Positions 52,147 through 54,723 of a stretch of 54,723 nt of DNA are shown piece by piece. The stretch is from the NCBI GenBank assembly GCA_902628925.1, contig CACOPA010000008.1, positions 1-54,723 of the forward strand, in the 5' to 3' direction. A model generated the notes under the pieces. It was not told the DNA's origin, did no database searches, and worked only from the letters and a program-made list of their open reading frames with translations. Position 1 is the first letter of the stretch. Every line of letters begins with the position of its first letter. The translations under genes and the position numbers were made by a program. The DNA comes from an uncultured SAR86 cluster bacterium (lineage in GTDB: Bacteria; Pseudomonadota; Gammaproteobacteria; Magnimaribacterales; D2472).

Positions 52147-53523
52147 ATGTTATTTCATTCAACCAGAGGTGGGGATAAGAATAAGGATTTTGCATCCATT
52201 CTCATGCAAGGTCTTGCCGATGATGGAGGGCTCTTTATGCCCGATCACTGGCCGCAAGTGGACCTTGAAAAAATTAAAGGACTGCAATCATTTGTTGAGG
52301 TAGCCAAAGAGATCGTGCCTCTTTTTACTTCATCTTCGTTTACCCAAGAAGAAACCATCAAGATTGTTGAAAATACTTGGCATGATTTTGAGCATCAAGA
52401 TTTAGTTGGCATTCAAACGATTGAAAATATATCTGTGTTGGAGTTATTTCATGGACCGACCGCAGCCTTTAAAGACTTTGGTTTACAACTTGCTGCTGCG
52501 TTTTTTAACGAAGTTCTTGAGAAAGAAGATAAGACCGCCATTGTTTTAGGGGCCACTTCAGGGGACACCGGTTCGGCTGCCATTGATGCTTGTCGCTCTT
52601 ATGCTCGAATTAAAAGTTTTATTATGCTGCCCAATGGCAACATGTCTGAGGTACAAAGAAGACAGATGAGTACTATTGAGGCAGAGAATGTCTTTGCCTT
52701 AAGAATTAACGGTACTTTTGATGATTGTCAGGATCTAGTCAAGCAAGCATTCATTCAAAGAGATTTTCTAAAGCCTGATCAGTATTTACTGGCGGTTAAT
52801 TCAATCAACTGGACACGTATTGTGGGACAAATTTGTTATTACTTTTTTGCTTACAATCGCCTTGCCAACCATCAAAACCTAAACTTCTCTATTCCTACGG
52901 GTAACTTTGGTAATGTATTTGCCTGTTACTCAGCCTTTAAAATGGGACTACCTATCAAGACCATCTCGGTTGCGGTCAACGATAACGATATTTTGCATCG
53001 ATTTTTTGCTACCAATGATTATTCAAAAAAGCAGGTGCATGAAACCATTTCACCTAGCATGGATATCAGTGTGGCCAGTAACTTTGAACGTTTGGTTTAT
53101 GATTTTTTCTTAGACCGCAGCACATCAAAATGCGCTGAGTTGTTTAATAACTTTCCCAATCAAGGTATTGAACTGGATGAGGCAACATGGAATAAAAAAA
53201 ATGCTTTATTTAGTTCGAGTAGTGTTGACGATGCAGCAACCCAAGCCATCATTCAGTCTATCAATAACGAACACCATTACTTATTAGATCCGCATACTGC
53301 CGTAGCGATGCAAGAGTCAATAAAATCATCTACAAGTACAGACCATTATGTGGTCCTGGCAACTGCTCACCCTGCAAAGTTTCCTGACATCTATAAAAAG
53401 CTCGCCATCGATTTATCTGAGATACCCATGGCACTTAAAGGCTTGTATGATAAGACTGAATATTTACATCATTTTGATGCTAATTATGATGAAATAACCT
53501 CTTTTATTAATTCAAGGAACTAG
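52147..53523 (+). CDS. thrC: Threonine synthase
   Basis: ThrC turns O-phosphohomoserine into threonine with PLP. K109 in FHGPTAAFKDFGLQ is the PLP lysine, and LGATSGDTGSAAI holds the phosphate of the cofactor. The length is 458 with the long-form N-terminal domain (STRGGDKNKDF, GLADDGGLF). No thrB gene is in the window, so the homoserine kinase must lie elsewhere. It shares a probable transcript with hom and the downstream GNAT gene. Confidence 0.96.
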   Translation: MLFHSTRGGDKNKDFASILMQGLADDGGLFMPDHWPQVDLEKIKGLQSFVEVAKEIVPLFTSSSFTQEETIKIVENTWHDFEHQDLVGIQTIENISVLELFHGPTAAFKDFGLQLAAAFFNEVLEKEDKTAIVLGATSGDTGSAAIDACRSYARIKSFIMLPNGNMSEVQRRQMSTIEAENVFALRINGTFDDCQDLVKQAFIQRDFLKPDQYLLAVNSINWTRIVGQICYYFFAYNRLANHQNLNFSIPTGNFGNVFACYSAFKMGLPIKTISVAVNDNDILHRFFATNDYSKKQVHETISPSMDISVASNFERLVYDFFLDRSTSKCAELFNNFPNQGIELDEATWNKKNALFSSSSVDDAATQAIIQSINNEHHYLLDPHTAVAMQESIKSSTSTDHYVVLATAHPAKFPDIYKKLAIDLSEIPMALKGLYDKTEYLHHFDANYDEITSFINSRN

Positions 53524-53525
53524 AC

Positions 53526-54107
53526 ATGGACTCTCCAACCATTATTCGCGCAGCAGAAACTAATAAAGAACAGGTAAAAGGTGTGCTTAAGCTAGGCTTT
53601 GCTAATGATGCATTGCTGCGCTGGGTGTTCCCAGATGCTAAGGCTTTTTTGGAAAGTTTTGATCATTGGATGGAAGAGTATTCAAAAATTTCATTCAAAC
53701 ATGATATTTGTTTTGCAGAAGCTTCTTTTGCTGGAGCCTCCATTTGGCATCCGCCCGGAGTAGCATTTGATGAATCTCTTTTAGAACCTACCTTTGGCAA
53801 TATTCCTGAAGCAAATTTAGGTGCGGTGGCACATTTTTTTGAACAGTTTGAAACTTATCATCCAGAAGATGCATGGTACTTAGCCTTTATTGCTGTTGAT
53901 CCTGCAAAACAAGGCCAAGGGATTGGTTCATTCTTGCTTAAAGAAGCTTTAAAAATGATTGATGAAAAAGGGGATAGGGCTTACTTAGAAGCCTCAAATG
54001 AAAGAAATAAAGCTTTGTATGAGCGTTATGGCTTTGAAATGATTGGTAAGGTACAAACAGAGAACTCACCTCCAGCTTTTCCAATGATTCGTGAAGCTAG
54101 AAAATAA
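53526..54107 (+). CDS. GNAT-family N-acetyltransferase
   Basis: A 193-residue GNAT protein of unknown substrate. The acetyl-CoA binding motif A is LAFIAVDPAKQGQGIGSFLL, followed by YLEASNERNKALYERYGFEMIG. The N-terminal part (KGVLKLGFANDALLRWVFPDA) and IWHPPG are seen in many small-molecule GNATs. It starts two bases after thrC and is followed by a terminator. Confidence 0.87.
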   Translation: MDSPTIIRAAETNKEQVKGVLKLGFANDALLRWVFPDAKAFLESFDHWMEEYSKISFKHDICFAEASFAGASIWHPPGVAFDESLLEPTFGNIPEANLGAVAHFFEQFETYHPEDAWYLAFIAVDPAKQGQGIGSFLLKEALKMIDEKGDRAYLEASNERNKALYERYGFEMIGKVQTENSPPAFPMIREARK

Positions 54108-54140
54108 GCTAATTTTGCTTAAAATTAAGACTTAATTTAA

Positions 54141-54166
54141 AAAAAGTGATAAAATGTCACTTTTTA
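54141..54166 (+). terminator. Intrinsic terminator after the hom-thrC-GNAT group
   Basis: AAAAAGTGA (54141-54149) pairs perfectly with TCACTTTTT (54157-54165) around a seven-base loop, and the right arm itself supplies the T-run before ATATT. It is A/T-rich but well formed, 33 bases after the GNAT stop. It also separates this transcript from the FecR-domain gene. Confidence 0.8.
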
Positions 54167-54219
54167 TATTGAATTATTAATAACTTAACCCTAAGTAACG
54201 ATTAGGGAGAGAATAAAAA

Positions 54220-54723
54220 TTGCAGAGAATTTATTCAAAATTACTACTATTAATACTATTCAGCCCCTCGATTGTTGCTCAAGAGCAAATTGGTGTGGCT
54301 GCTGCAGTCAATCGTAATACCACTGATTTAACACTCGAACAAGAAAGAAAACTGGTTGAAGCTGGTTATCAGATTATCCAAAACCATACGATTGAAACCG
54401 ATGAAATTGGAAAAGCTCAAATGTTGCTCCTCGATGGTACCGCTTTTTCAGTAGGACCCAATTCAAGCGTGGTTCTCGATCGCTTTATTTATAATCCTAA
54501 AACAGCGGAAGGGTCATTAGAAGTAACGGCACGAGGCCTTTTAAGAATCGTTGGCGGTAAAGTCACTAAAAAACAACCCGCACTAATAAGAACAAACTCT
54601 GCGACAGTCGGAATTAGAGGAGGAATAGGCATCGTTCAAACCGATGGTTCACAAGTAAATGCAACCTTTTTGTATGGGGAAGAGATGACAGTGACACCCA
54701 ACTGTGTCGACTTAGATACCTTT
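54220..54723 (+). CDS. Secreted FecR-domain protein, 5' part
   Basis: An open frame runs from TTG 54220 to the window end (168 codons, no stop), so the gene is cut. GGGAGAG at 54205-54211 is a good Shine-Dalgarno. A signal peptide (RIYSKLLLLILFSPSIVA) is predicted to be cleaved before QEQIG. A FecR domain follows: GKAQMLLLDGTAFSVGPNSSVVLDRF, then TNSATVGIRGGIG. This soluble periplasmic type of FecR domain, without the anti-sigma N-terminus, is often found in large surface or repeat proteins. The rest of the protein is not visible, so its role cannot be named. Confidence 0.82.
   Translation, partial: MQRIYSKLLLLILFSPSIVAQEQIGVAAAVNRNTTDLTLEQERKLVEAGYQIIQNHTIETDEIGKAQMLLLDGTAFSVGPNSSVVLDRFIYNPKTAEGSLEVTARGLLRIVGGKVTKKQPALIRTNSATVGIRGGIGIVQTDGSQVNATFLYGEEMTVTPNCVDLDTF

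Overview
The window is a dense, AT-rich stretch of bacterial chromosome. Genes overlap by a few bases or are separated by tens of bases, and there are no rRNA or tRNA genes, insertion sequences, prophage or CRISPR arrays. The gene orders are gammaproteobacterial: isc operon; ndk-rlmN-rodZ-ispG-hisS-yfgM-bamB-der; sdhCDAB-sucAB-lpd-sucCD; murJ-ribF-ileS-lspA-ispH; rpsP-rimM-trmD-rplS; xerD-dsbC-hom-thrC. Low GC, tight packing, a nickel superoxide dismutase, a F420-type luciferase-like oxidoreductase and several acyl-CoA ligases suggest a streamlined marine gammaproteobacterium, perhaps SAR86-like. That placement is inference.

Layout. 1-430: 3' end of purC. 419-3456: iron-sulfur cluster operon iscR-S-U-A-fdx-iscX with an IscR-type operator, but without hscBA. 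3495-11388: housekeeping run (nucleotide metabolism, rRNA methylation, cell shape, isoprenoid synthesis, tRNA charging, outer-membrane assembly, ribosome assembly). 11500-22340: one long block for succinate dehydrogenase, 2-oxoglutarate dehydrogenase and succinyl-CoA synthetase, i.e. half of the TCA cycle. 22337-25559: MATE exporter, a divergent hexapeptide acyltransferase with no standard start codon, and pdxB. 25650-31285 (minus strand): two acyl-CoA ligases, a luciferase-like oxidoreductase and selO in one operon. 31356-41266: queuosine-precursor transporter, msrB, then lipid II flippase, riboflavin kinase, ileS, lspA, ispH and the peptidoglycan-recycling pair ampD/ampG. 41342-43297: groES-groEL with terminator. 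43439-44755: nickel SOD cluster (small His-containing membrane peptide, sodN, sodX, 4-TM protein). 44803-46614 (minus): CorC/HlyC-type and YpjD-type membrane proteins. 46706-49280: trmD operon, in which both ribosomal proteins carry long acidic extensions. 49283-54107: xerD, dsbC, hom, thrC and a GNAT acetyltransferase, closed by a terminator. 54220-end: a secreted FecR-domain protein cut by the window edge.

The most unusual points are: (1) S16 has an acidic Ala/Pro/Glu C-terminal tail of about 120 residues encoded by a 48-bp tandem repeat, and L19 in the same operon has an independent acidic N-terminal extension of about 85 residues; (2) fdx has no ATG/GTG/TTG start for its conserved N-terminus and follows a run of ten A at the iscA stop, compatible with -1 slippage, a rare start codon or a sequence error; (3) the isc operon lacks hscBA although IscU keeps the LPPIK chaperone-docking motif; (4) the NiSOD locus has two extra small membrane proteins; (5) an acyltransferase appears to start at ATT with a good Shine-Dalgarno. 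No gap between genes exceeds about 115 bases if the ATT start is accepted; otherwise 23666-23991 would be a 326-base gap that still encodes the acyltransferase N-terminus.
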